Shown here piece after piece: positions 12,001-21,711 of a stretch of DNA of 38,872 nt. Both the position numbers and the translations under genes were made by a program. This DNA comes from Phoronis australis (Eukaryota > Phoronida > Phoronidae), in NCBI GenBank assembly GCA_002633005.1, contig NMRA01000167.1, positions 1 through 38,872 on the forward strand, read 5' to 3'. Under the pieces are notes generated by a model. That model made no database searches. It was not told the origin of the DNA and saw only the letters and a program-made list of their open reading frames with translations. The stretch's first letter is position 1. The number at the start of each line of letters is the position of its first letter.

Positions 12001-15000
12001 ATATGGTAAACTCTCACCAATTTACAACGAAATATGGTTGACAACAGAAATATTATTTCATTTCTTTCATTTTTTCTTAAGAGAGAAGTTGCACCAACCA
12101 AATGCTTTTTAAAACATTTTTATGCTCTGTATCTTAGCTACCATCAGAAAGTAATTTGAGAAACTGTAGGTATTCACAATTATTACAACGTTGATAGGCT
12201 TTAAAAAATGAAAAAATTAAATTTTACAAAATAAATTATTTTTGTCTGAAATTGGTGAGACTTTATCACAGCATTATTTGAGGAATTTATTGTGTTTTAT
12301 TTCAATATGATTATGTTATTTTGGCTTGTTTAAGTTGATGTTTGGGCCCCTATAATTATTTGTATTAACATTCACTGGTTATGTTACAGAGATATCGTAC
12401 TCTACAGTACAGAAGTGGTGTTTAGAAAACAGTTTTGAACTCGTGGAGTTATCTCCCCAGGAAGATAGTGACAGTGAGGAAGGTAATAATGCACGCGTTC
12501 CGTAGACACAAGAAACTCGTGCTCTACTTGCGGGGCGAGAAATCTTCACTTTCGAAACATTTCGGCCTCACCACTCAATCATTTCTCATTGGTCGCCATT
12601 TTGGTAGAGTGCACTTGTCTAGTAAGCTCCTAAGCGTACTCGTGAAACACTCCCCTTTCACTAGCGGGACTGCGCATGGTGTTGCTTTTCGCCAAACTTC
12701 TTGCATCTACGGAACGCAGCCATGGACTTAAGTCTTACTTTTTGAAGCATTCTTTCTATGAAGCAATTGGTATGTTATTTGAATTCTGTTGATTGAGATA
12801 GATTGAAATTTTGTGATCAGAAGGAAAGTTTCGTCAGACAATTGTGTTGGGATGTGTTGATAATTTTTTGGACTCTTGCCAATTTAAAGCTACTCATTCC
12901 ACTTCAGTCAGTTAAAAATTCATCAAGGAATATTTAAACCAATGTAGCTTAAACTTTTTCCCATGATGCTCTCTCAGCACGTAATCAAATGTTTTCAAAC
13001 TAACCAGTATTTGGCAATTTTGAAAATAGTTTTTGAATTCATGGTCTGGTGCACCAACAGGGCTTCCACAACTGAACGCCATTGATCTTCATTTTTAGTG
13101 AATGCCGGTAAAACACAAATGTATGCAAGACTGTAATTTAGGAAAAAAAATTTTAAAATGTTTCTTGAGTGATGAAATATTTTTGGAATCCGTGTTCTAA
13201 ACTGACGAGGGAAAGAGCGTCTTTAAGCTCTTTGGAAATCTAAAATAATGCCATCATTTTGAAAAGTGAAAGAATAATTCTTGCACTCCACGTGATGACA
13301 ACCTGGTGAACTTTTATTTAAATTTTATTTTGTTCTAAAATATTTGTCTGGAAAGGAGACTCTATCATTAAGTTCTTCTTTGTGTAAACACAATTCACGA
13401 ATCACTCAGAATCGAAAGTTAAAGCCTTATTTCATCATGTTTGGCTGGCTAAATATAGAATCAGGCCTTTTATTCTCATAAAAGTTTTCTCATAATATTC
13501 CTTATCACAATAGAACTTGATTTCCACCAATGACTCAAGAAAACGCTTAAATTTTTTAGGTTGGCTAACTCTAAAACTGTGGATTCCATGTACACATGAC
13601 TTGCCACTCGAGCTGTCGGGCCTTCAGCAAAACAACTCAGGATCAGACAAATGCGATTATGTTTAATTTAAACCCTACTTTTTTAAGATTATTAGCTGAA
13701 CATCGGTGGAATCCCTCTTTAATTGTTCTAGTCCTATAGTAACTAATTGTTTCCGTTTCAGATGACTTTGCCGAGGACAATGGTATAAAGAGAATAATAG
13801 GGGCCCTGCATGCTCACACTTGGCCAAACTTAGAGATGAAGGGTATTAATTTTATAATTAATAGCTAATTTTGACCAAGCTTGATCGTGCTTAATTGAGC
13901 AGCCACCTATTGTTTAATTCAAAGCTTAAATTGTCTTTGTCCTCTCGCTATTCGTTGCTCAGTTACCTGGAAAACACTAATGATAAGTGATCAGGCTTTT
14001 ACAAAATGTGAAAAGAATGAGATTTTTAGTCTAGCCACCTATTTCAGCATTAAATAACGAGCATGAAAGTCTTGCTTCCTGTTAACCATTGCTCTGCAAG
14101 CTTGAATAAAATTGCTGGTCACAATTCATGTTAACTCTAGCGAATTCCATAACTAAACAAAATTTTTCTTTTTTTACCGACTGAAAAATAAATATGACCC
14201 TTGACCTGTTTGCACTTTACATCGTAATTCATGGCGAGTTAAGTGTCAAGTTGGCTTTAAAGCTTGGGAAATGGTAACTAATCTTTGATTTGTGCTGTAA
14301 TGCTTAGATAAAGACTCGTTGTGCATTTTTACCTTTAAGCTGCTGTTATAGACCACCCATTGACTTATTTATATGATGTGGTAGTGCCAGTTGTTGTATT
14401 ATTTGATGTATTTTCTCTTAGTATACTGTAATTCATAAGAAGTATTGGTCCAAATAGTAAGTGTTGTGCTTAAAGTGACTTGTAAGTAGTGAGTTGTCTG
14501 GGTGCATTGTCACACTCATTAGTAATAAAAAAAGGCATCCATTCATTCATTCAGCTCCACGTAGAGTAAGACAAAATTTAACTTTTATCTGAATTTCTAA
14601 GTGAACTAGAACATCTGCACAACAAACTTAGTCTGAATTAAATATACTATAATCCTCTTGTCTAGAAAACAAGCTTTTATGAACCTTCCTCAGTTATAAA
14701 ATTGTCTTCAATTATTGTTCCTTAAAATTTGAGATTTCATGGTCCTGTGTTTCTACAGCACAACTGTGAGGTCTGAGTGTCACCCATCGTTTCAGATGAT
14801 TCTTGTGACACAAGCACGTATTTGAGTCAAATGATGGCTGCTGCCACCACAGACCGGGTGAATGATAGACTGTGCGAGGCATCACATGACAGTGGTACTG
14901 ACTGTAATGCACAGGCCCAGACGGCTTTGTGTACAGACACAGCAGCTAGCGGGACAAAGAGCGCGAGTGCTCGATCGACAGATCATGTGACTGATCATGT

Positions 15001-17579
15001 GACAGACAGAAGAACAAAAGAGCAGAAAACTAAAGAAAACATTGCCGTAAAGGAGTCTACACATAGTCTCATAGGTGAGAGTTATGTTCCCGGTAACCAG
15101 GGCGCGACCATTATACTTGACTTGCACCCTTGTTCACAAAGAGCATTCAAACTGAGTCACTTTTGAACAGCTGTGATCTGTTTGGTATTTAAGACCCACG
15201 CAGCACCATCTTTGAAATAACTTTTTTGGTTCAAATGCTTTTGGTGGAATGCTTCGTTTTGTATTTTGAACGCAGAAAGTTAATGTTTGTTCCTCATCGC
15301 TCATAATTACACCATGGCTGGAATCTGGTCTCACTGTTTGGTTCTGTTGGAAGACTCACCACCACTCACTTGATTTACTGTCATTTGAAGTTGGTAACTT
15401 CAGCTTGATCTGATTATAGCTGCAAAGGGCTTTATTTTTCACTGCCAAATTAATTTTTAGAAATAGAACTGAATTTCCCATTCACAAAATTAATAAATTT
15501 TGGCGATACTTATTCCTTGTAGTGCAATCATTAACAGCGCTCTAAAATTTTTATTAATCGGTGGATTGGTATCATGAAACTTTCAAGGTAAGGTGCACAC
15601 ATATGCTATTCTAAAATTACGTCATCACAAATTGACACAGGTATTCATGGGGTAGATTTCAGGTGATTAACAATTATTAATGGTCATTTATGGGTCTTGG
15701 TTGAAATTTGTATTCCGCCAGCACCATCACTGTACTCGTCTGCAGTTTAGAGACCATTGCATCAATTGCAATTCTACAGATGAGCGATTAACTGGAATCT
15801 CCTAAAGGTGCATTCAATAATTTGAAAAAATTATCTCCCTGTCATCTGCTCATGTCTTTAAAATGTAGTTATCTCCTGTGAAATTAAGTGTCAAGAACAG
15901 ACTAACTACCAAACTTGCCAAAAGGCACGTGTGGCAGTGGAAGAGTTATTATCAACTCTCCTAACACTCCCATAACTCTGTATTTCAATGAGATGTCCAA
16001 TCAGGTATCATTTTATAAATTTGGATAGTAAAGCGGTGTTTTTTCTGAGCAAACTGTTCACAACTCTTGTAGAACAGGAAAAATACTTGCCTTTCTAAAT
16101 GTACCCCTGGCCCTACAGTTGCATGTCCACCAAACAGCGCTTGAGACTGCTGAAAAAATTGTCAGAGCAATTGTGTGTCACACTTAAGAAATAAACCTTT
16201 TGCTCTTTTTGAGTCAAGTCTCGTGTTTGGTGGTCATAGGTCCTGATCAGTATTGGATTGACTTATTTGTTATCTTTCTTCTGTTCAGACAGCTTACTGA
16301 GTGAAGATATGGCATTAATAAACGCGCTTGGTAACGACGACGCGGGCGATGAGTCATTTGAGCATCTGTTTGAAAGGATGAAGATCATGAAGGACAAGGC
16401 CAACTCACTGCCACCAGAACAGAGGAAAGCATACGCTGAAAAAGTAAGTGCACTTTCAGTTATGCATACAAATAATTTCATGGTCAGCGCTTTGTTTTTA
16501 ATCAAAAAGCATCATCAGTTAAAATAGAAATTCATTATAATTATGTCAACAAAAGTCAGTAATTAGTAACATACACATGAGCAGATCACGTCGTGCGTAA
16601 TGACTCACTGCTACTTTGACAAATAGAATGTGAAGGAAAAGTAGGCTGCTGATATTTAAGCGCATAGTATCAATATCAGTAGACTTGCTCACCAATTTCA
16701 CACAAAAATAATATTGTTAAAATTGCCCTTTTTTGTTTTTCAAATGAATGTCCTAACATTGTTGTGAAGGCCTGGAATTCCATGAAACAGAGCTAGGACA
16801 TGGAAAAGCATTAATTTTGGTACTAAATATGTTTCATGAAAACAATGAGAAAATAAAATTTTACTGCCTGCCGTATTGTTCAGAAAGAAATTAATTTTAG
16901 ATCATTGAACATACGTCAACATTTAATCTTCTGTAAAGGATAAGTCATGTTTCATTCACTTAACAATCTAAACACTCGGTGTTATGTGTTCTGCATGTAG
17001 GCGCATGCATCTAATTCCCAACATAGGGGGACCTTCACTCATAGACACGTGGGCCTAAATATTCACATGTATAGTTTATTGTCAATATATGAGTGGGTGT
17101 AGAGGTTGTGCCTTAATAAAGCTTTATGTTGCGACGAACACAACTGTCCCCTTCTAAGGAATAATATGGACTTCCCGCCTTTTCTGTGTAGCTGTACTGG
17201 TGCGACCTCTATTGGTGAGTAATGGCAGTGTTCTCTGCCAGGTTTTGGAAATGTTAAATCTAAAACCTGGTAGAGAGCAGTATTGTTTCTCACCAACAGA
17301 GGTTGCACCGGTACAGCTACACAGAAAGGCGGGAAGACACGGGACTGCCATTTCATCACATTTTGTAGAAGGGGATAATTGTGATTCCTGCAACGTAAAT
17401 TCTACTTACTAGGTACGTCAGGTTGAACCAATCATGATTTGATAATAGACACAGACCTCTATGTACATGTACATGGTATACTACGTTACCGTCTCCGTCT
17501 ATTCTAGGTAGCCATATCATTCTGGAAGGCAATAGGTGGAGATGAGGACGAGATTAGTGGCCTCAGTGACAGCGACTGA
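3065..17579 (+). CDS. AAGAB: Alpha- and gamma-adaptin-binding protein p34 (complete, 8 exons)
   Basis: Coding exons: 3065-3134, 5063-5253, 6473-6572, 12390-12482, 13762-13842, 14796-15074, 16289-16443, 17508-17579. They total 1041 nt, giving 346 aa plus TGA, and every junction phase fits (1,0,1,1,1,1,0). AAGAB is a cytosolic chaperone that stabilises AP-1 gamma and AP-2 alpha subunits during adaptor assembly. The N-terminal part (about residues 1-150) is the Rab-like fold, with VDTKYYTADVLLCV, SWLPFVKEIRPAIQILVCD and WCLENSFELVELSP matching the family closely. Residues 152-178 contain GIKRIIGALHAHTWPN. The conserved C-terminal helix and tail (FEHLFERMKIMKDKA, then SFWKAIGGDEDEISGLSDSD) end the protein. 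Exon 6 (about 93 codons) is a poorly conserved Ser/Thr-rich linker with a TDHVTDHVTD repeat; it makes this protein longer than the human one (about 315 aa). Exon 2 is started at 5063, not after the later CTGTAG, because only this start restores the conserved 'ILS' segment. Intron 3 (5.8 kb) contains the SVOP-like gene. Confidence 0.96.
3603..3744 (+). repeat. Dispersed repeat family A, copy 1
   Basis: Lies in AAGAB intron 1. Shares an ordered series of words with two other stretches at 35425-35560 and 37372-37555: GCAGTGT-AAAA, GGCCAA, a GACTG block, AGTATTTGTT(T/C)(G/A)AG, then GAA-GAGTTCA/ATTAAAG and a GGTNT end. Identity is moderate, so the copies are old. No coding capacity is evident. 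Confidence 0.55.
3788..3870 (+). repeat. 21-bp tandem repeat, about four copies
   Basis: Units of the form GAGTTTGGATTTTGCAGCGTC start at 3788, 3809, 3830 (20 bp) and 3850. The first two differ by one base; the later two diverge. In AAGAB intron 1. Confidence 0.85.
4580..4633 (+). repeat. Dispersed repeat family B, copy 1
   Basis: About 50 bases including TTTAATCAGTGTGA and CCAAAAAGCTTCCAG recur at 35571-35624 with about 85% identity by eye. In the second place it directly follows a family A copy, so A and B may be pieces of one larger element. Confidence 0.7.
4751..4823 (+). repeat. tRNA-derived SINE head
   Basis: A tRNA-like stretch carries an A-box-like TGGCTGAATAGTTTGG at 4758 and a B-box GGTTCAATTCT at 4801-4811. 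Their spacing of about 43 bases is right for a pol III internal promoter. The acceptor stem does not close well, so I read it as a SINE head rather than a functional tRNA gene. Confidence 0.55.
5347..5612. mobile_element. MITE family C, copy in AAGAB intron 2
   Basis: A 13-bp perfect terminal inverted repeat, ACGGTAAAGTTTC at 5347-5359 and its complement at 5600-5612, encloses 266 bp. Just inside lie GGACACAAC near the left end and a TTGAAAAATGACAAAAAG block near the right. The same layout occurs in copies at 12005-12268 and 34426-34676. Confidence 0.7.
5880..6180 (+). repeat. Dispersed repeat family D, copy 1
   Basis: TTGACCTTTTTACGGATAGC with the following GAAAACCGAT recurs at about 19521-19552. 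The end, CTACTGGCAGTGCTGTTTTG through AGAATCCTTTGTATA, recurs near 20118-20170. The spacing differs between copies (about 225 versus 600 bp), so one has gained or lost sequence. Confidence 0.5.
7618..7940 (+). repeat. Tandem duplication (offset 211 bp) with ERR-like TGACCTTGA sites
   Basis: Two copies of about 110 bases, 7620-7735 and 7831-7945. Each includes a GTAGG block, CAGTCGAT or TAGTCGAT, TGACCTTGACCTCATTTT, and GAAGCTNCATCACAT. TGACCTTGA lies at 7673-7681 and 7884-7892; it is the reverse complement of TCAAGGTCA, the estrogen-related-receptor element. The second copy also has an inverted GACCTC/GAGGTC pair. Located 1 kb beyond the 3' end of the SVOP-like gene, inside AAGAB intron 3. 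Confidence 0.75.
8463..8468 (-). terminator. Candidate polyadenylation signal for the SVOP-like gene
   Basis: TTTATT on the plus strand reads AATAAA on the gene strand, about 410 bases past the stop codon at 8881. No poly-A tract remains near the stop, so if this is a retrocopy it is old. Confidence 0.3.
8881..10404 (-). CDS. SVOP/SV2-like major facilitator transporter, intronless, nested in AAGAB intron 3
   Basis: An uninterrupted 507-codon frame with family-typical length (human SVOP about 548 aa). It begins with an acidic cytosolic N-terminus (residues 1-45). EAINYIGFGWFQ and AEAIEMMVLSILSPALACEW then match the SVOP entry to TM1. Twelve hydrophobic segments can be traced. The MFS motif A DTYGRK is at 119-124, PESARYHILNG at 234-244 after TM6, a Cys-containing extracellular loop at about 325-352, EVYPTAVRALGLGTCS at 431-446 followed by ITPFIAQV, and a PIETKNR tail at 490-496. 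The second motif A (about 377-382, LSRKRA) has lost the Asp and Gly usual in SVOP, which may alter transport. SVOP-family proteins sit in synaptic and other vesicles; their substrates are poorly known and none can be inferred here. Vertebrate SVOP is multi-exon, so one uninterrupted exon suggests an expressed retrocopy. The frame is intact, arguing against a pseudogene. Confidence 0.93.
   Translation of the reverse strand: MSKPDDEKTIIDPRGPDHGSLVNGDDKASTEEEFEFAVKGKFTVEEAINYIGFGWFQIWLTFLCGLGIIAEAIEMMVLSILSPALACEWGISSTLEALVTTFVFVGMMIGSTSWGIMCDTYGRKVGVILSIALTTFFGLLSSFSPTIGWIYVLRGIMGGTLIGGAQASTIQIEFATTTTRTINLLITQPFWALGNFFVIGVAVGIMPVLGWRWQLAVCAMPLLLATILTWIFIPESARYHILNGESEKALATIQKVARDNKRPMPPGELHIPEDDNKDADQIQKGQLSELFAPELRRTTLTLWYIWFATSFSYYGVSLFTTELMNTPNGCPDGNDDGAAPACLLECSTLSTSDYISLLIATSAEFAVLPNAYFWMHILSRKRAMFAMYMSYTIFVCLLSTCINKAATTGFVFMVRIFASSIFQIIYIYTLEVYPTAVRALGLGTCSSAARVGGIITPFIAQVLYRKSFYGAIGVYGGVGLLAAIVALFLPIETKNRHMTDTADGKEF
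11206..11387 (+). repeat. 26-bp minisatellite, seven units
   Basis: Units begin GTAGATTATGTTAAAATGGC and recur exactly every 26 bp at 11206, 11232, 11258, 11284, 11310 and 11336. A seventh unit at 11362 has diverged in its second half. The six identical units imply recent expansion and likely length polymorphism. It lies in AAGAB intron 3, about 800 bp upstream of the SVOP-like start codon. Units are contiguous with no spacers, so this is not a CRISPR array. Confidence 0.95.
12005..12268. mobile_element. MITE family C, copy in AAGAB intron 3
   Basis: The ends GGTAAACTCTCACCAATTT and, reverse-complemented, GATAAAGTCTCACCAATTT form a terminal inverted repeat around 264 bp. The interior resembles the 34426-34676 copy, including CACAATTATTACAACG and AAAAAATGAAAAA blocks near the right end. 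It ends about 120 bp before AAGAB exon 4. Confidence 0.75.
12491..12720. mobile_element. MITE with 24-bp inverted ends, adjoining AAGAB exon 4
   Basis: GCGTTCCGTAGACACAAGAA at 12495 matches, reverse-complemented, GCGTTCCGTAGATGCAAGAA ending at 12717. The enclosed 220 bp is clearly GC-richer than the flanking intron and includes ATTGG and GCCATTTTGG words. The left end lies only about 8-12 bases after the exon 4 splice donor at 12483. It has no match to the other families in this window. Confidence 0.75.
14343..14560 (+). repeat. Possible non-LTR retroelement 3' tail with ATTC microsatellite
   Basis: The stretch ends in AATAAAAAAAGGCATCCATT followed by short CATT repeats. This style is common at 3' ends of CR1/L2-type LINEs. 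No reverse transcriptase sequence is seen. Confidence 0.3.
17123..17400. mobile_element. Long palindromic MITE in AAGAB intron 7
   Basis: Nearly the whole 278 bp folds on itself. The inner arms 17171-17250 and 17257-17336 pair at about 85-90%, from CTTCCCGCC to GGCGGGAAG. The loop lies near GAAATGTTAAATCT. The outer ends, with TTTATGTTGC on the left and GCAACGTAAA on the right, also pair, but the left shoulder (17157-17170) and right shoulder differ in length. No coding capacity. The RNA would form a long hairpin in AAGAB pre-mRNA. Confidence 0.9.
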
Positions 17580-17817
17580 ACTCAGATCTTCACCTGACTG
17601 ACTGACTGACTATTGGTGCTTTGAATTTCTGTAGTCGTGGAACAGAAATTGAAATACTATCAGTGCAAGCCCGAAGTAATCGGCCATTATGTAATGGAAT
17701 TCACGTTCAGGACGGCAGGATGCAAGTAGAATTCACGGCAGTAGTAGTCGTCAACGGACCATCCGTCTTGTGGTAGTCGGTTTATGTAATCGAATTTAAC
17801 AGGTTTAAGCAAGGCCT

Positions 17818-17823
17818 AATAAA
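17818..17823 (+). terminator. AAGAB polyadenylation signal AATAAA
   Basis: A canonical AATAAA lies 239 bases after the AAGAB stop codon at 17577-17579. It is the first one downstream. The intervening 3' UTR starts with a short GACT repeat near 17593-17611. Confidence 0.6.
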
Positions 17824-19509
17824 ACCCAGAATGCAATGGCGTAGTTGACAAAACTAGCTTTAAGGGTGAATGTGGACAAGTTGCTTGTTGAGCTGTCTTC
17901 CTCAAGTGATCTATTGATCAGCTCGTAGGTCGATGCGGGTTATCTGCACACAAAGAGCAAAGTGCTTACTGACTACTGTCTTACGTTCGTAGTACACACA
18001 GTTAGAATGAGCCAACGAGAGATTTGTTGTGAGGTGATGAATCAAAATTTTCATTGGCTACCTAAGGTAATCGGCTATAAGCGCTTACCTCACGTTGACC
18101 ACATGCTGTGAACATTTATGCTAACCAGGTTTCATTTACCGCAGTCGTGGCCAAGTTTTATTCGAAGCACTTAGTTCTTCGTCTGTGCTCGACCTTATGA
18201 AAGATTGGATGAAGAAAGACTGCCCCAATTTTACTAGTAGCATATTTACACCTCTCTGCATCCTAGCCTGAAAGTAGACGGTACCGTAACGGAATGACGA
18301 AGAAAAAAGTCGGCATGGTTGAATTGCTATTCCATAATCCGGAGTTTGCTGCAGTGAAGAGTCATTTCAAATTATATTTTTGGTAAACTGAATTAAGCGT
18401 CAGGGCACGGAATATGTTGTTTGGTTACTTTGGGCACGCACTGTATTACTTACCAGTGGTCATACAGTGGGCCATGTATGTCACTGTTTTCTATGACGAT
18501 GAATCAGGTACAAGATTTGGTTGAATAATTGAGTGCATGATTCTATATGGTAATTTTTTATAAATAGAAGCTGGTATCTAATAGAATCCATGGAACCAGG
18601 TATGATGAGATTAATAACGGTTGGGGGTCCAATTCTAGCTTGGCCTCGCCTGCATTGGCAATGTTTTGTCATCATAAATTTGACCTGATAATAATTCTGG
18701 GGTCTTTAATAATCAATCAATGGTCTCTAATAAAGGCCGGGTCTTGACCACATCTTACATAATGCAGTTTCATCATGATAGCTGTCCTTGGTTACCAGTA
18801 CATCTACTCAAGATGGTCAAAATTCCTCAGCAGACTGCAAGTCTGTTCAGCGGATGACATGATTTCACACCCGAACCCATTAAGCTGGTGGCGGTAACTC
18901 TTAGAGTTGTCTAAGAAATCAAGATGGGTGATTTTTTCACATCTTCACTCATTTGATTAATAACTAACCTCAAATCAGTTATAATAGAGTGTATAGTGTA
19001 TGGCCTCTGAGGTTCCCGATGTCACAGCATGAGTACTTTGCATTTTAAGAAACGCCCGCCTATTATAAACTTTTCACCTTACTCTGTTCTTGTGAAAGTG
19101 CAAAGTAGTTTACACAATTTTGCATTACGTAAGCTAATTAATGTTAAAGTAGATATCCTTATTATGTAAAAAAACAATTTATTCAAGATATTATTAAGAA
19201 GTGAATTCTGGATGTAAAACATGTTGTACCAGAAACTGTTGTACATGTTTTCCTGTGTCACAGTCAGCAGTCTAACTTAGTAATTTGTTGTATCATCTTG
19301 TTTATTGTTGTCTGTTGTTGTAATTTGCTAATAGATGTCGCCGGGTATGCCAAACAATGACTACTCACTGTTAGATTAGCTCATCTTTGTTGCCAGTCTT
19401 CCCACTGTAAGTGTACGGTGCACACTTCAGAGGATCTTTTGCGAAACTCAGAGTGAAACTGCTAAGACAAAGAAGTCCTGTGGTCATAATTATTGTTGTT
19501 TGTTTTATG

Positions 19510-20190
19510 TTCTGAAATACGTTGACCTTTTTATGGGTAGCGAAAACCGATTTGTGCACATAGTGCAACATGGCTTCTCTTTGTTCAACAGAATCAAGTG
19601 ACATTTGGACATTCTGATTGGTTGGAAAAGTAACAAATGAGCACTCCAATTGGTTGATGTTGAGAAATGCATCAGTATACGGCTCCATCTATTGGGGAAT
19701 GACTTTGTGCCTAGAGGCTGCTGGAACAATGAGAACAGACTAAATTTATGTTTTCCAAAATAATTTGTATTTTATGATTCATTTAAGATATTATAAACAA
19801 GGGTCACACTTAACAACAAAATGATTCGTTGTACATACTTTTCTGGCTCGTTTGCAAGCCATATGGTTTATGACAAACATCCGAATTGAGACATGCATAC
19901 TTATGCCCTTGTACAGATTTCTGCAGATCTCTCATTCTTCCACAAGGCGACTGCTGTAATGGTTCTGCTGTCACAGAGGGTCATCTAACATCGTCTGCTC
20001 ATTAACCTGCCAGTTGATTTGGGATAGATACTTGTGTCTGTGATAAACGGAACTTCTGGCTGCTTGAAATACTACTAATAAAATAAATGAAATAATCTTA
20101 ACAGTGCGTAAATTCACGTCTGCTGGCGGTGCTGCTTTTGATGACGAGTATCCCATAATCCTTTGTGTACGTGACATTTCAGTTGCGCTA
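19510..20190 (+). repeat. Dispersed repeat family D, copy 2
   Basis: TTGACCTTTTTATGGGTAGC with GAAAACCGAT near 19522 matches 5885. CTGCTGGCGGTGCTGCTTTTG through ATAATCCTTTGTGTAC near 20118-20170 matches 6110-6165. The middle is longer than in copy 1. Confidence 0.45.
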
Positions 20191-21299
20191 TTCGTAGAAA
20201 AGATAAATCCAAGATGGACATGTCTTTTACACAACATTGGAACAATCTGCTTTTTATAATTTAGAACTTAAAAAGTTCAACATTTGTACTGCAGTTTTCA
20301 TGTGCAAAAGATGTGCAAGTTCTTATATTTTAAACACCGAGAAATTAGTCTGCAGCTTGCATGGTTCTAACTTTATCTGCTGGATAATTTTGCATGATGC
20401 ATTGTTAGGATTATTGTTCAATTTACAGTAATGAATTTTAAATAAAGCCAAAAAGTGTATCTGGCTGGGCCACATCATTTTTTTAAGCTGTGCGTGACGA
20501 CGGTTAGTGAATTTTTGGAAAAGAGGCACTGCTGCACCACATGAAGGAGCATATCAACAAGTGTGTGTACCAACCCACTACCAGTATCACCTTGGTTATC
20601 CTGCTGACTGGCTAGTCATAAAACTAACCAATGCATGTAACCTAAATAACTCTGAAATCAGGGTCATTTCCTATGTGTTTTCTGAATTCAGAGAGAAATA
20701 AAACGTGCAGAACCAAACATAACACTTGGGACCTGATTTTGGACATTTTTAGCGCGATTACATAATTTATTTACGGAAAAGTTGCATCATAGCGTGTAGT
20801 GCCTTCAACTTGTCCATCTTAGCAGAAACCAAGTAAGGTGTCCAAATGAACTGAGCACAGCTGAATAGTTTGACCTGTTGATGCTGACAGTATCATGAGT
20901 AACATGGTGGGTGTAATTTGTCCTGAAAATTAACAGGATTGTGCAGGAACGATTTTAATAGCCAAAAACCTTAACAACAAAAAATTAAAACTGTGAAGTA
21001 TGGTTTCTGAAAGTAGAAAGACTGTAGTTTGGTTTTCCCTTTGAAACCAATCTGTCGTCAATTAAATCTCAATTTCATTTGATACAAAATGTTCAAGAAA
21101 GATTTTCTGAAGTATTTTATTTAAATCTTTTAAATAAAAGCATAAAGGTCCTGTTCTTTGATAGCATCTCGCGTTAAAGTGGAAGATTTTAAAAACAATT
21201 CCTCGCAGCATTTTGGAGCAAAGTGCATACGAGGGAAGTTTCATAATTACGTCGAATACTGTCAGCTGTTTCCTTAATTAAGTTCCGAAGATAGCCAAA

Positions 21300-21420
21300 T
21301 TTGGATGTTATTCAAAGGCCCTACAATTGAAGAAAAAGTCATGGCCCATTTTTAATGCATACGATAGAATCTCACCATTTTTGGACAAAAAATAATTGAC
21401 AAAGATGACGTCACACTGCT
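21300..21420. mobile_element. Fragment of MITE family C
   Basis: AATCTCACCATTTTTGGACA with a following AATAATTGAC resembles one end of the 34426-34676 element read on the other strand. The partner end was not found. Confidence 0.3.
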
Positions 21421-21615
21421 AGACCCCTTGAGAAAGGCGTCTATCTCCTCAGCTCAGTTTTACTATATATAATTATGTGTACAGTATTCGTTTGTCAAGT
21501 GCAATGGCCGCGTAATTGAAATTGCATAATGAAAAGAAACTAATGAAACAACGATGACTTCAAGAACTTAAAAATGTGAAAACATATCAGACAACTTAAC
21601 ATTTTTTAATAAGTA

Positions 21616-21621
21616 TTTATT
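21616..21621 (-). terminator. TIPIN polyadenylation signal AATAAA
   Basis: TTTATT on the plus strand reads AATAAA on the TIPIN strand, 91 bases past the end of the TIPIN stop codon. The position is typical. Confidence 0.65.
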
Positions 21622-21711
21622 ACGTTATTAAATGAATGTCATAACGATATGTAAAAATGTTGATTATGTAAACAGTAATATGAAGTTTCACAGTTTTCAT
21701 ACTAAACACAA

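Larger units (their letters stand above)
17824..21615. other. AAGAB-TIPIN convergent intergenic region
   Basis: About 3.8 kb between the two polyadenylation signals. No conserved open reading frame or exon with both splice sites was found. It holds a second copy of repeat family D (19510-20190) and a family C-like end fragment near 21300-21420. The rest is AT-rich sequence in which I see nothing. Confidence 0.6.

Noticed and set aside
12435-12731. 98-codon plus-strand frame overlapping AAGAB exon 4.
   Set aside because: It reads exon 4 in the wrong frame and then runs through the MITE; GC-rich MITE sequence explains the absence of stops.
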